From Salvia splendens (taxonomy: Eukaryota > Streptophyta > Magnoliopsida > Lamiales > Lamiaceae): a stretch of 64,000 nucleotides of DNA. Shown here one piece after another: positions 33,481 through 44,644 of this stretch; within the stretch, counting starts at the first letter, position 1, and each line of letters begins with the position of its first letter. A program made the position numbers and the translations under genes. The notes beneath the pieces were generated by a model. It did no database searches, had not been told where the DNA came from, and saw nothing but the letters and a program-made list of their open reading frames with translations. The stretch covers positions 36,854,719 through 36,918,718 of the forward strand of contig NC_056033.1 in the NCBI RefSeq assembly GCF_004379255.2. The letters are read 5' to 3'.

Positions 33481-33977
33481 CCAAACATAGGAGATATCAA
33501 TCAATGTAATTAATTAGTTTTTTCCTTGTTTAGTCTTTCTTAGTCCTATATAATAGTGCCTGATGTATAATAAACACATGAATGAATAAGTAAAACCCTC
33601 CTTTTACTGATCCCAATCTCTCTTAACACAAATTTATCCCAAACACTAACACATCAAACCTAGGTGAAGAAAGAAAAGGAAGCTATTGATCCTATATACC
33701 CCTCCGATCCGGTCTAAGCGAGACGTTTCTATTTTGGCATAAGAATTTAGGTAGTGGTGTGTAGTGAATTAAATTATTAATAGTAAAGTAAGAGAGAGAA
33801 AAAAGTAAGAAAGAGAAAAAAAATAAGAGGTAATATTATTGGATAATGTGAAGAATATAAAGTTGCAGCAGTTTAGGAGCATGAGGAGATATCGGTACAG
33901 AGAAGAGTAAAGTAAAAGATGAATATCTAAAATAGCTAGGCATGCAACAACATCATCGAGCTGAAGCATACATATGA
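33481..33977. other. Spacer and 3' flank of the GPAT gene
   Basis: Includes a partial Stowaway-like end around 33697-33740 (CCCTCCGATCCGGTCTAAG) without a partner. No gene is seen. Confidence 0.45.
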
Positions 33978-36900
33978 TCATTTCTTGGCGTACATAGACT
34001 CCACCTTGCCATCATTCCCACCAAGCAGCATATACTTATCCTTCCTCGTCAGCTGTGTGCACTCAAACCCGAGCGCATCCGCCAAGATCCTCTGCACATG
34101 GTTCGCCACCTCAATCGACGACTTCCCCCCGGCCTTGCACGTCATCTCCTCCGGCAGCCGCTCCAGGAACGTGACCTCGTAAGTCGGCCTCGGGTTCATG
34201 AAGTAGAAGTATGCGTCCCAGAACTTGACCCCCCTCACCGTCGTCCCGTGGAACATGTTCTGCTTCAGGTTCACCGCCACCGGCACCACCCGGTCGCTCA
34301 GCTCCGCGAACAATGCGCTGAACCGCAACAGGTACGGCTCCCTGCACGTCGTCCCCTCCGGGCACACCACCAGGTCCCCCTTCTCCAGCAGCGCCTTGAT
34401 CATCGCCGCGTCCGCCTCCCGGTCCCTCGTCAGGGCCACCGCCGGGATTGGGGACAGCAGCCTCGACAGCTTGCTCACGCTATAGGTCACGCACGACACC
34501 TTGCGCCCCAGCGCAATCGCGATCACGATGGGGTCCAGGGCAGTTCGATGGTTGCACACGTACAGGTTCCCCGGGGAGCTCGTGGGCGGCGGGTTGCCCT
34601 TGATCACTAGGTTGATTCCCAGCATTGGGTAGGTGTAGCGCACGATGCGCTCCGGGAGTGGTAGATTGAAGTAGACACGGACGAGGGAGAGGGCGAACCC
34701 GAATGGCAGCCAAATGTAGGTCACCAGTGCGTTCAGGGGCGTGGGCCGCTCCACGAGACGGCCGTCGTGGAAGATCAGCCGGCTTTTCAGCCGTTCCACC
34801 GGCAACGGCTTCGCTGTTTTGCTCGGGTGCACCATGTACCCTTCCTGTTCACCATAACCATATTATAAGTATCATAACATGTACACTGTCTTAAATTTGA
34901 CTTTATACAAATGTAATAGGAGGTGCAGAAGAGTATATTTGTCGCAACTGACTCCTAACATCCAACTGCCCATTTGCTTGTAGTTGAGAAAATATTACTC
35001 GCATTAAATTAGACAGCTCCAAGTAATAAAGTTACACACATGCCTCGTTAAAACTTTGGATTATTGACAGTCTGTAAAGTTTAAATGCCGTGGCCCCCTC
35101 TTTTAGGTCTCAAAGTCCAACTCATATTGCTACGCTCTCAACTACTACATTTATTAGACTACTGAACTAGTTGTGTGTAATTATTCTAGATTTACATGTC
35201 AAAATATTCCCTCTCTCAGCTACTAATCGTATTGGACTGTTGACAGTGTGACAACAAATTTTAACATAAAAATTAATACTAATACTCCCCCGTCCCAGAT
35301 AATTTGTCTCATTTTGACCGGGCACGAGTTTTAACAAATGTAATGAAAAGTGAGTTGAAAAAGTTAGTGGAATGTGAGTCCTACTTTTATATACTCCCTC
35401 CGTCCCTCACTACTCGCACTTATTTCCTTTTTGGGCGTCCCAAGTTACTTGCACTCTTTCCATTTTTAGTAAAAAATTTCACCTACAGCCGTCATTTTTG
35501 ACTTTCCTATACACTCATTCCTTAATCTCCGAGCCGAAAAGGAAATGAGCGAGTAGCTCGGGACGGAGGGAGTATTAGTTTTATAATAAAATGTGAGTAG
35601 GAATGAGTTAGTGGAATATGAGAGATCCATTACCAAAAATGGTAAAAAGTGAAATGAGACAAATTATGTGGGATGGACCGAAATAGAAAATGGGACAAAT
35701 TATCTGGGACGGAGGAAGTAGTAAATAAAAGAAAGAAATATCATTAATTGAATTTTAATAAATTAGAGATATAAAATAAAAAAATTACTGTACTATTGAT
35801 TATTGACGAAAAAATTACTACTAATATTTTTTCTAAAGTTACAAACTTCCACCTACTTATTTATCATTATTGGCAATTTGGCATAGTATATAAAATTTAA
35901 TGCTCGCTGAAACCAAAGTTAAGTAGATGACGGTGTAGAAAAAAGATTGACACGGATCAAAAAATCATGTATGGCCCAATCAAGAAATGTTTATCTTAAG
36001 CACTATCTCGCGAACCATTGATATCTAGTTTAATTGACCATTCTTCTAAATAATCTAGTACTACCATAAACACTATTTTTCTCCTAATTTACCAAATTTT
36101 ATATATCTTCGATCCTCATATAACATTAACGCGAGGCATACTTTTTGGCCCCACCAAAAACAATAGCCACATACGGATGAGGTCGTTCACCAACATTATT
36201 TCAGAATATAATGATATTTGACCTATGAAATTTATTCTTAGCGCTGTGTATTATTGTTATTGAATTCTATCAAAATCGATGGTGATTTTGGGTCCTTTGT
36301 TGCCTATATCAACTAAGATCTTAGCTATGCAGTTTTTTTTTAGATCAAGCCAAAATAAATTCCAAGTTTAACTCAGTAATTAAGATAATAACACAGAAAA
36401 TCAACCGCAATAACCAAAAAACATGAAGAACACATTCAAATTTGAATACAGTTTCAACTTTCAAGTGTTTACTCAAAACTAGAGCAAAAAAAGTAGAGGA
36501 AAAGGATAGATACTAACCTTGCAAATGGACATGAAATCGTGGTCAGACTCCCGATCTCCGATTCCGATATCCGGCTTCTCCTCTCCGAACTCCCTCAGCA
36601 CCCCCAATTTCTTCAATTTCCCGACCAAAACCCCCGGTTTCTTCACGAATCCTGTCGCCTTCCTTGTCTTCGGATCCACCTCAATTTCCGTCCCGATCAC
36701 CTTATCTCCGCCCAAATAGTCCTTCACGAACGGCTCCACCATGATCGTCGGATTCGCCGTGATTATCACTTTCCTCTGGCACTTCTCGAATACGGCGTAG
36801 CTCTCCGGCCTCACGTCGGTGGCGTAGAACCTCGGCAGCACGGCCCGCGCGGCCAGCTCTATGTCGCGCACCTTGAGCCCGGAGAAGGAGATGTAGATCA

Positions 36901-37150
36901 GCATCTGGATGGCGAGGGCTTCGGAGACGAAGACGTAGGCGACGGCGATGATCGGGAAGGCGAGGAGGAGGATCAGGCCGCGGAGGAGGCTGCCGGCCTC
37001 GATCGCCACCAGCATGAAGTAAGGGAAGGAGGAGCGGGAGATCAGGAGGGTTCCGTCGAGATCCGCCGCGATCGATTGGCGGTTGGAGCCGGAGAGGTCG
37101 CATTTCTCGATCGACGGAAAGCGCGCCGCGGCGGCGGCGGTTTCAGCCAT
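33978..37150 (-). CDS. GPAT4/8: Glycerol-3-phosphate 2-O-acyltransferase, GPAT4/6/8 clade
   Basis: An ER-membrane enzyme that acylates glycerol-3-phosphate at sn-2 and then removes the phosphate, supplying 2-monoacylglycerol for cutin. Two exons (36518-37150 and 33978-34844) join to 1,500 nt, 499 residues, the normal family length. The N-terminal HAD-like phosphatase domain has AADLDGTLL (both Asp of motif I kept) and [11 protein letters not shown], as in phosphatase-active GPAT4/6/8. A hydrophobic segment near residues 45-85 is followed by the acyltransferase domain with NHRTALDP (block I), the [10 protein letters not shown] region, [12 protein letters not shown] (block III) and VPVAVN (block IV). 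I chose the ATG at 37150, which gives [17 protein letters not shown]; there is no ATG upstream in frame. The wording is nearer GPAT4/8 than GPAT6. No lesion is seen. Confidence 0.95.
35285..35718. mobile_element. Stowaway-like MITE in the GPAT intron (outer)
   Basis: Inverted ends CTCCCCCGTCCCAGATAATT and, inward from the right, CTTCCTCCGTCCCAGATAAT. TA target duplications lie at 35283-35284 and 35719-35720. It is interrupted by a second Stowaway element at 35394-35572. Both lie in the single 1,673-bp intron of the GPAT gene. Confidence 0.9.
35394..35572. mobile_element. Stowaway MITE nested in the outer Stowaway
   Basis: A 179-bp element with ends CTCCCTCCGTCCC, flanked by TA on both sides (35392-35393 and 35573-35574). 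It is inserted in the outer MITE. Confidence 0.9.
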
Positions 37151-38890
37151 TCTCTCTCTCTCTCTCAAAATCTCTGTGTGTGTGACTGTGTGTTTGTGCG
37201 TTGAGAATTGAGAATGTGCAATGCTATGTATGCAAATGCATGTCTATTAATGAGTGAGTGTGTGTTGGTGTGAATTTCTGGGGAGGGAAGTTGCGTTTTA
37301 AATGAGGCAGGCACTGTGAAATGACATATATGCCCTCCTATCGGTGGACTGGAATTCTTATCCGACTATCTTCAACCATACTCCAAAAATAAGTTTTGGT
37401 GTAGAATTCTTCTCCAATTATATACCAAAATCAAACCCATTTTTGGTGTTTTTGTGAAACAACACCAAATATAGTGTTTCTCAAAAATTTTGTGAGACAA
37501 AATCTTAAAAATTGTATAAATGGTTGGAGTAAAACTACTTTTTTTGTGTGACGTATACTTGAAAATGGGTTTAAGTTTAGGGTAAATGATTAGTAATCAT
37601 AAATACTCATTAACCAGTGATATTAATTTCCCCAGATTGTGTTATTAATTTCACTCCCTGATAGAAGATGTTTTGAGTATTGTTTATTGATATTTTTTGA
37701 TGCAATAGTATATTGAAATTTAGATCATTTAATAGTTGTTATTATATATGCTTGAAATAGTCTTACATTAGTACAAGGTCAGTTGGTTGGACAAAAGCTC
37801 TCTTAATTCATTACTTTTAGAAAGCGCTGCAATGTTTGGTGGCCAAAATTTATATATTTACAACCACATTTAATGTGTCTACCCCTCCACCTCCTCTAAA
37901 ATCATTTTTAATCAAAACATAATTAGTTATTTAGACTAATCACAAGCGAATACTAAAAATTAGCATAACAACGATTATTACTGATTTACTGCCATATCAG
38001 TATGTTACCAATACAACTAAGCAGCTTTAAAATATGCCAGATCATACTTATTTGATTTGGGATTTGTATCCATTGGTGTAGCCTTTCTCTGTGTTGCATG
38101 AAAAAAATTTCGTTACAGTTAATAATACATAGCACTTGGGGAAGTTTTGTCGCGTTGCATATTCATCCACTACTAATATATAAGTACAAAGCATACATCT
38201 TTCAATTATGTTATGAACTCTTTTAGAGCATAGTATTTTATAATATTTCTTGCATAAGCCATAAAAGTAAAGATACCAAAAAATATGGGAGGGTGTGGTC
38301 TACAAGAAACCTATTTTTTAATATACAAACAAATTTCAAATATATTTTAATGGTAAAAGTTACAAAAAAAATTCTCTTGCCACACTCAACCTACATGATC
38401 AGCTCAACTATTTGGGGTTATTAACGTGTTTTGCCAATTAATCATGCGCTAATTCGCGCATTTAGGTGCCCCACCAAAGAGTAAAGCCTAACTTCATCAA
38501 CCCGTCTTTATCCATTCAATACGTATTCATCAAAACTTTTTCACAGCAATCAATGGTGAAAATGGTATGTAATTAAATTAAAATTTAAGTTCAATCAATT
38601 TTACAATTATGACAAATTGACTATCCAGAATTTTTATTTGAAAGGGCAACAAATAACTACTCCATATAACACATCACGTTAGAGCATTTGTTGTAACATA
38701 TCATCGTCGATTGCCCACCGCCAAACAACATAGCCCAACAACGACTTTCTTTATCACCGTTTCCTTCTTTTCCTCTCTCACCGGCTCACCCCTTGTCTAA
38801 TTCCCTCTCGTCTCTTTCCAACCACTTTTTGTTGTGGGAAATTAATAGACTATGAAGTATGAATATTTGATGATATATATATATATATAT
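37151..38890. other. GPAT leader and upstream region; spacer
   Basis: A CT repeat (37151-37166) and a TGTG repeat lie in the likely 5' leader of the GPAT gene. From about 37320 onward the DNA is AT-rich and without genes. Words such as CTTCAACCATACTCC near 37370 recall plant MITE ends, but no pair of ends is convincing. (AT)n occupies 38873-38890. Confidence 0.4.
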
Positions 38891-40509
38891 GGGAGCGTTA
38901 TTCTCCTTTTCACATCTTAGATCCTTTTTCCTTCTTAATATTACGCGTTAGATCTAAGGCATCAACAGATCAGATTGATTCTATAAAACTGGTTCCGTGT
39001 TGCATTATAGAAGGTGGTTGTATGCATTACAGGGTTATTATTGACATTTGACGGAAAAGTAACTGCCACATTTTGGTATCTGCGAATAATGCACCACATG
39101 GTCACGAGTAATGCATATAATTGACTATATAATGCACAATATGTGAACTGCAATGCATACGAATAAGATGTACCATGTTATGATGTTTGGACACACGTTT
39201 CTTGTTTCCCCTAAGGGTTTAATAAGCTTAGGGGCTAGAGTATAGTACGTAGACATGTATGTAATCTTCACATGGTAACGAGTAATGGATATAATTGACT
39301 ATATAATGCACAATTTGTGAACTGCAATGCATACGAACAAGATGTGCTGTGTTATGATGTTTGACACACGTTTCTTGTTTCCCCTAAGGGTTTAATAAGC
39401 TTAGGGGCTAGGGTATAGTACGTACGCATTAATAACAAATTATAAAACGATACGAATAATTCACCAAATTGTCACGAGTAATGGATGTTATTAACTATAT
39501 AATGCACAATATGTGAACTGCAATGCATACGAATAAGATGTACCATGTTATGATGTTTGACACACGTTTCTTGTTTCCCCTAAGGGTTTAATAAGCTTAG
39601 GGGCTAGGGTATAGTACGTAGACATTACTAACAAATTGTTGTTATTGGAATATACGTATGTGCATTATTTGGTTTAGGTAGTGCATTATGTAGCTGTTAA
39701 TTGTCATTATCTCAGTATATTATGCATTATTAGAGGTATTGTGTATATGGGTTAATCAACGGATTGAAGATTACATACGTGCATTTAGTAATGTCTACGT
39801 ACTATACCCTAGCCCCTAAGCTTATTAAACCCTTAGGGGAAACAAGAAACGTGTGTCAAACATCATAACATGGTACATCTTATTCGTATGCATTGCAGTT
39901 CACATATTGTGCATTATATAGTTAATAACATCCATTACTCGTGACAATTTGGTGAATTATTCGTATCGTTTTATAATTTGTTATTAATGCGTACGTACTA
40001 TACCCTAGCCCCTAAGCTTATTAAAGCCTTAGGGGAAACAGGAAACGTGTGTCAAACATCATAACATAGCACATCTTGTTTGTATGCATTGCAGTTCACA
40101 AATTGTGCATTATATAGTCAATTATATCCATTACTCGTTACCATGTGAAGATTACATACATGTCTACGTACTATACCCTAGCCCCTAAGCTTATTAAACC
40201 CTTAGGGGAAACAAGAAACGTGTGTCAAACATCATAACACATCACATCTTGTTCGTATGCATTGCAGTTCACATATTGTGCATTATATAGGCAATTATAT
40301 GCATTACTCGTGACCATGTGGTGCATTATTCGTAGCGGTTTCCAGCCATTATTAGATTACTATTGTACCCTCATAATGCACAAAATAGGACAAATAATGC
40401 AACACGGGATTAATTACCCAATGTTGATCTTGCCCGTCCATTTCTCTAATCTAATAGCTGATATTAAGAAGGAAAAAGGAGGAAATATAGGAAAAGGAAA
40501 TGAATACAT

Positions 40510-40512
<3 letters not shown>
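38891..40512. mobile_element. (TA)n-flanked foldback element
   Basis: The left end GGGAGCGTTATTCTCCTTTT and the right end read inward, GGGATGTATTCATTTCCTTT, are imperfect inverted repeats. Both sides are TA microsatellite (38873-38890 and 40513-40557). Most of the interior is a long inverted repeat. No reading frame makes sense; the short frames on opposite strands that begin MQFTYCALY are mirror images of the same palindrome, not genes. Confidence 0.75.
39085..40331. repeat. Near-perfect inverted repeat, about 548-bp arms
   Basis: The left arm (about 39085-39632) and right arm (about 39785-40331) are mirror images around 39708, with a loop of about 150 bp. Each arm has three related units. 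A marker hairpin CCCCTAAGGGTTTAATAAGC then TTAGGGG begins at 39208, 39381 and 39577 on the left (spacings 173 and 196). Its mirror begins at 39813, 40009 and 40182 on the right (spacings 196 and 173). The mirrored unequal spacing proves true inversion of the whole arm. Mismatches are few. Confidence 0.92.

Positions 40513-40557
<45 letters not shown>
40513..40557. repeat. (TA)n microsatellite
   Basis: About 45 bp of uninterrupted TA at the right edge of the foldback element. Confidence 0.95.
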
Positions 40558-40559
<2 letters not shown>

Positions 40560-43180
40560 ATTGTAGAATAATATATTTTTGAACTAAAAATTAAGGATGT
40601 TAGATTTGATTTATAATAGTAAATGATCAATAATTTTACAATGCTGTAAAAATTTTGAGAATATAATTATATCCCTTGCTCTATGTATGACTAGTAGGCT
40701 AGAATACAATTGCACCAGATAATTACTTTGTTACATAAATCCTTCATAATAGTCATGTTAAATTATGGCGTCACATTATTGGCCTAAAACAATAGTCCTT
40801 TTGTGAAATCTCCAAAAACTAGACAGTGTCAGCTGTCACCTAAATAAAATAGAATAAAATAGTTTGATCCATCTCCATTGAACCTACCCTACTAATTTAA
40901 TGCATGAATAGATATATAGATGCATATGTACCACACAAAGAATTTCTAATTTTGCACAATTTCTGTGTTTATAATATACAGTATTGATTTGTTAATTACC
41001 GCATATAACTCGACATGGACATGCATAGCCATTATAGCATAACTTTTGAAACCTTGCAAGTTGCAATTACAACATCACATTTTAGTTGAGTTTATGCAAT
41101 AATTAAGATGGCATTTTGTTGTTAATATTCTGTTACTCACCACTGACGACAATTAACAGTATCTACTAGAAAAAAAAATGGTATTGTTTATCTATATGAA
41201 ATTGACAGTTTAACTGCACAAAATATGTATTTCTTGAAGTTTAGATGTTTTTGTACATGTGAAAGAAGAGACAGAGTTATGACTAATATCCAACCATTCT
41301 CCAACTCAGTTAAGCATTAATTGAATAGAGGCTTATTGTAGTTTCATAAACATTAATAGTGCACCTACTTTGATCTAATTTCAGTTGGTGCGGTGACTGT
41401 CATAGATAATAGTCAGTGTTCACAGACAGAAATAATCGTTCCACATCACAAGTCACAGGCTACCAATTTAATACTCCCATGTTGAAAACGTAAAATATTT
41501 TGTGGCTATGTTAATAGATTTTATAATAAATTAATTGAGATGGATTGGGCCAAAATGAAATTGATTACTTGGTCATATGGCTAACTCATTAAATAAAATG
41601 AAAAGTGGTATTGGGCCATGATGGATTACATATGTGAGCATCGTCACTCGAGTTAGCGCAACCATGATATGAGTAATGATTATTAAGTGGAACAAGTTAA
41701 TCCAACCAAAACAAGTTGCATTCTATAAAACCAAGTTACAAGCGAAAAAACAAAGAATCGTAACGATTCTGCTGCAAGTTCAAATCAATATCACAATATA
41801 AAATACGAGTTATTGGTGCCTTTACGATATCTAAAAAATATCCTTAAAAATATACTTAAAGCACGTGTAAACTGCAACATTAGATAGTGCCTGAACTCCG
41901 GCGGGGTTCTCGTGTTGCTTGCACTAGCGGATGCAGAAATATTTATCGATAGGGGCTGGAATTTCTAAATTTTGTTTTAAAGTATATATTTGAGTAATAT
42001 AGATAATTAATTTGTAGGGGATTTTTACACTATAATTTACACTAAATTTCAATAAATTTTAAAAACAATTAATAAAAAAAAGTAAAAAAAAAATGACTTG
42101 CCAGTATCGACCTTCCCATTTTCATCTTATCATCCATATTAATTGATTTTTTGCGACAACTGCATGTAAACACCTAGTTCACTTTCCGATGCCCTCTTAG
42201 CTCAATCAAAATACTCGTTTTTCCACATTTTTAAAATATATATACCACAGTACCAACATTATTATACAGATAAAAAACAAGGTCGCTCAAATTACGTCAA
42301 ATAAATCTATTTAAACTCAATATCCAATTATAATATACACCAAAATAAAGAAGATTGAACAATAAACAATAATTTTATTTGATGCGGAATCCACATAGAG
42401 GCCAAGGAAACTCATGGTCCCCCAATAATTGAAGACTTACTATGTAGTATATATGCACTACTATCTTTCTTTTTTTAATCCAGACTTAACTTTTATTAAT
42501 GATGTTCAAAATATCACACTATTCTTTTAATGATTTATAGGCATATTATATCATAGAAGTATTAATTTTAAAACTATAAAGTGAAGTAATTTTTTAAAAT
42601 TTACTTATTTTGCATTATCAAAGTTCACAAATAAATTCCATCAATTATTCTAATATTTTGAAACAATAAATTTTTACAAAGTAAATTGGATCAATAATAG
42701 TAATAGGGTGAATTGTAGGGTGTAAAATGATAAAGTATTTTATGGTATGACACTATCGCCAACGCTTTTTCTGATACTAGTGAGTGGCAACTCTTTTGAC
42801 ATCGATGCTTCTTTTAACAACAATCATTGTTTGTATCTCTAGGTTATAATAGTATTTATATGTGTTGTTCAGTATTCTAGACAACATAGTAACAAAATAT
42901 AATCTATAATTAAGTTGTGAGATTATTTAGTAGGGGATGTTTGATTATGACTAATTATCCCATAACTATTCATCTAGGATTAAGTCATCAAATTCAATCT
43001 CATAAACCAAATATAATACAAATTTATTATGAGATATAATCTTATAAACGGAAATCTCTCATACTCTAATTATTTATTGCAGATTAATCAGTCGTATTTT
43101 ATACTATTGTAAAACCAACACCAAAGAATACTGTACAACTGTTACAGCAGTGTTAAAAAAAAATCCTAGATTCACCTTAT
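40558..43180. other. Gene-free AT-rich region
   Basis: No coding signal on either strand. Around 41925-41965 lies a word (AGCGGATGCAGAAATATTT, then AGGGGCTGG) of the kind found at plant transposon-remnant ends, but no element can be delimited. Confidence 0.5.
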
Positions 43181-44644
43181 TGATTGTGGGACAGTTCATA
43201 TTTTAACTATCTATATGTATGTGGGACAGTTCATATTTTAAAAACCTAATCTTTTTCTAATTCATTAATTCGTCCATATCTATTCTCCTTCTCTCTTGCG
43301 TCACATCTAATTATCTAATTTCAGCCTTTTTCCGGCAACCGCCATTTCCATATTCAAAGCCCCATGAAGCCGGAATAGTTCTTTCCTAGTGCGAAAACCT
43401 TCCCCCCTTCGTACAGCAAGATAAAGTTCGTGTCTTGCTCATTCTAATTGTTTGTTAAGCTCGATTATACTTGACGGCCTAAGCGGTTTGTTTGTCGTGT
43501 TGAATTGATTTGCTGTTTAGTGATATGATTTCAAGTTCTTTTGTTCATTCAGTTCCCGCTGCGTTGATTTTGCTACGAAATTGTTCTGATTCATGAGTTG
43601 AGTGGACGGGTTTTGAGTGTGATTGGGGATTAGGGCTTTCCGGAATCTGTATTTCATTATTTTAGGTCGGTTTTGGTTGTTTTTCATTTCCGTTGAATGA
43701 TCAGTATTTGGAATTGATACTCGTATAGTATGTGACTTCTGTGTGTTCCGAATCCGAAGCTTTCTGGTTATTGAGAATTCATGCTTTAGTATGCACTCTA
43801 GTCATCTTAAGAAATGTTTCAGGGAAATTTTGCGGAAACTGTTTGTTTTTTAGAGTGTATTTAGGGAATATGAACATAATTTCCGCTAAGCTTTGCCTGT
43901 TTTGGACCATGGGGCGTCAATTTTAGGATTGTAAGCTGGAATACAAATTCCCAAGGGTTAGAATGATTCCGAAAGTGAGGACTTATGATAAATACTAGTA
44001 CTACTATTATTTGACATTTTCTTCAACTCAGCCTTCCTTAAATAAGTGCATACGAGTGTATTAAATATTCCAGACAATGTAGAAAATGTTAATAGTTGAC
44101 TTCTTCTGGACCATGTGCTGACAGGAGAAGTCCTTTGTGGCTTGTGCTTTTGATTATAAGTCCTGATTGTTGGGAAGAGACTAGAGAGATTGAGCATATG
44201 TTCAATCGATACATGAGTTCCGGCAGAGTTTTTTTTTTTTTTTTTGAGAAAGAGGATTATAATGCTTGTAGTATAAGACAAATTATTACCACCGAACTTC
44301 TTATACTGTTTCGATTATTATTCTGAAAAAGCATGTTGTTTTGATTTATATATATTGGGTGTTTATCCATTATCTTAGACAGGCTTTTTTACCTTCATGG
44401 GAAAAATTGTTATATTAATAAATAGCCAAAGACCTGAGCTCAAGTTAGGCATTTTATTTTTGTGTTCCTACAATCTATAAATATTTTCCATGATATTGTG
44501 GCCATATGAGTATTGGGTTACTGTGTTGTTCCTTCTGTTTTATGCTGGGACATTTTCACAATTTCCGTAGTATATTCTTGGTTGCAGATAAATACTTGCG
44601 AAACTGCTTTCTCAGGCTCCCTGCTTGTCTCAAACTCCAATACA
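43181..44644 (+). promoter_or_regulatory. Upstream region and probable leader intron of ASK21
   Basis: A 20-bp word GTGGGACAGTTCATATTTTA occurs twice (about 43189 and 43221). From about 43320 a CT-rich, higher-GC stretch resembles a 5' UTR, followed by T-rich DNA resembling a leader intron up to an AG near 44588. A run of 19 T lies at about 44229-44247. The exact start of transcription is unknown. Confidence 0.4.

Noticed and set aside
34098..34610. A 170-codon frame antisense to GPAT exon 2
   Set aside because: Arg/His-rich shadow of a GC-biased coding exon.
36539..37204. A 221-codon frame antisense to GPAT exon 1
   Set aside because: Same reason: composition shadow; the minus strand encodes the conserved GPAT domain.
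38962..40582. Two frames starting MQFTYCALY on opposite strands
   Set aside because: They are mirror images produced by the long inverted repeat and run into TA microsatellite; no protein texture.
41925..42420. Possible transposon remnant near AGCGGATGCAGAAAT
   Set aside because: Only one end-like word; no partner end or target duplication could be found.
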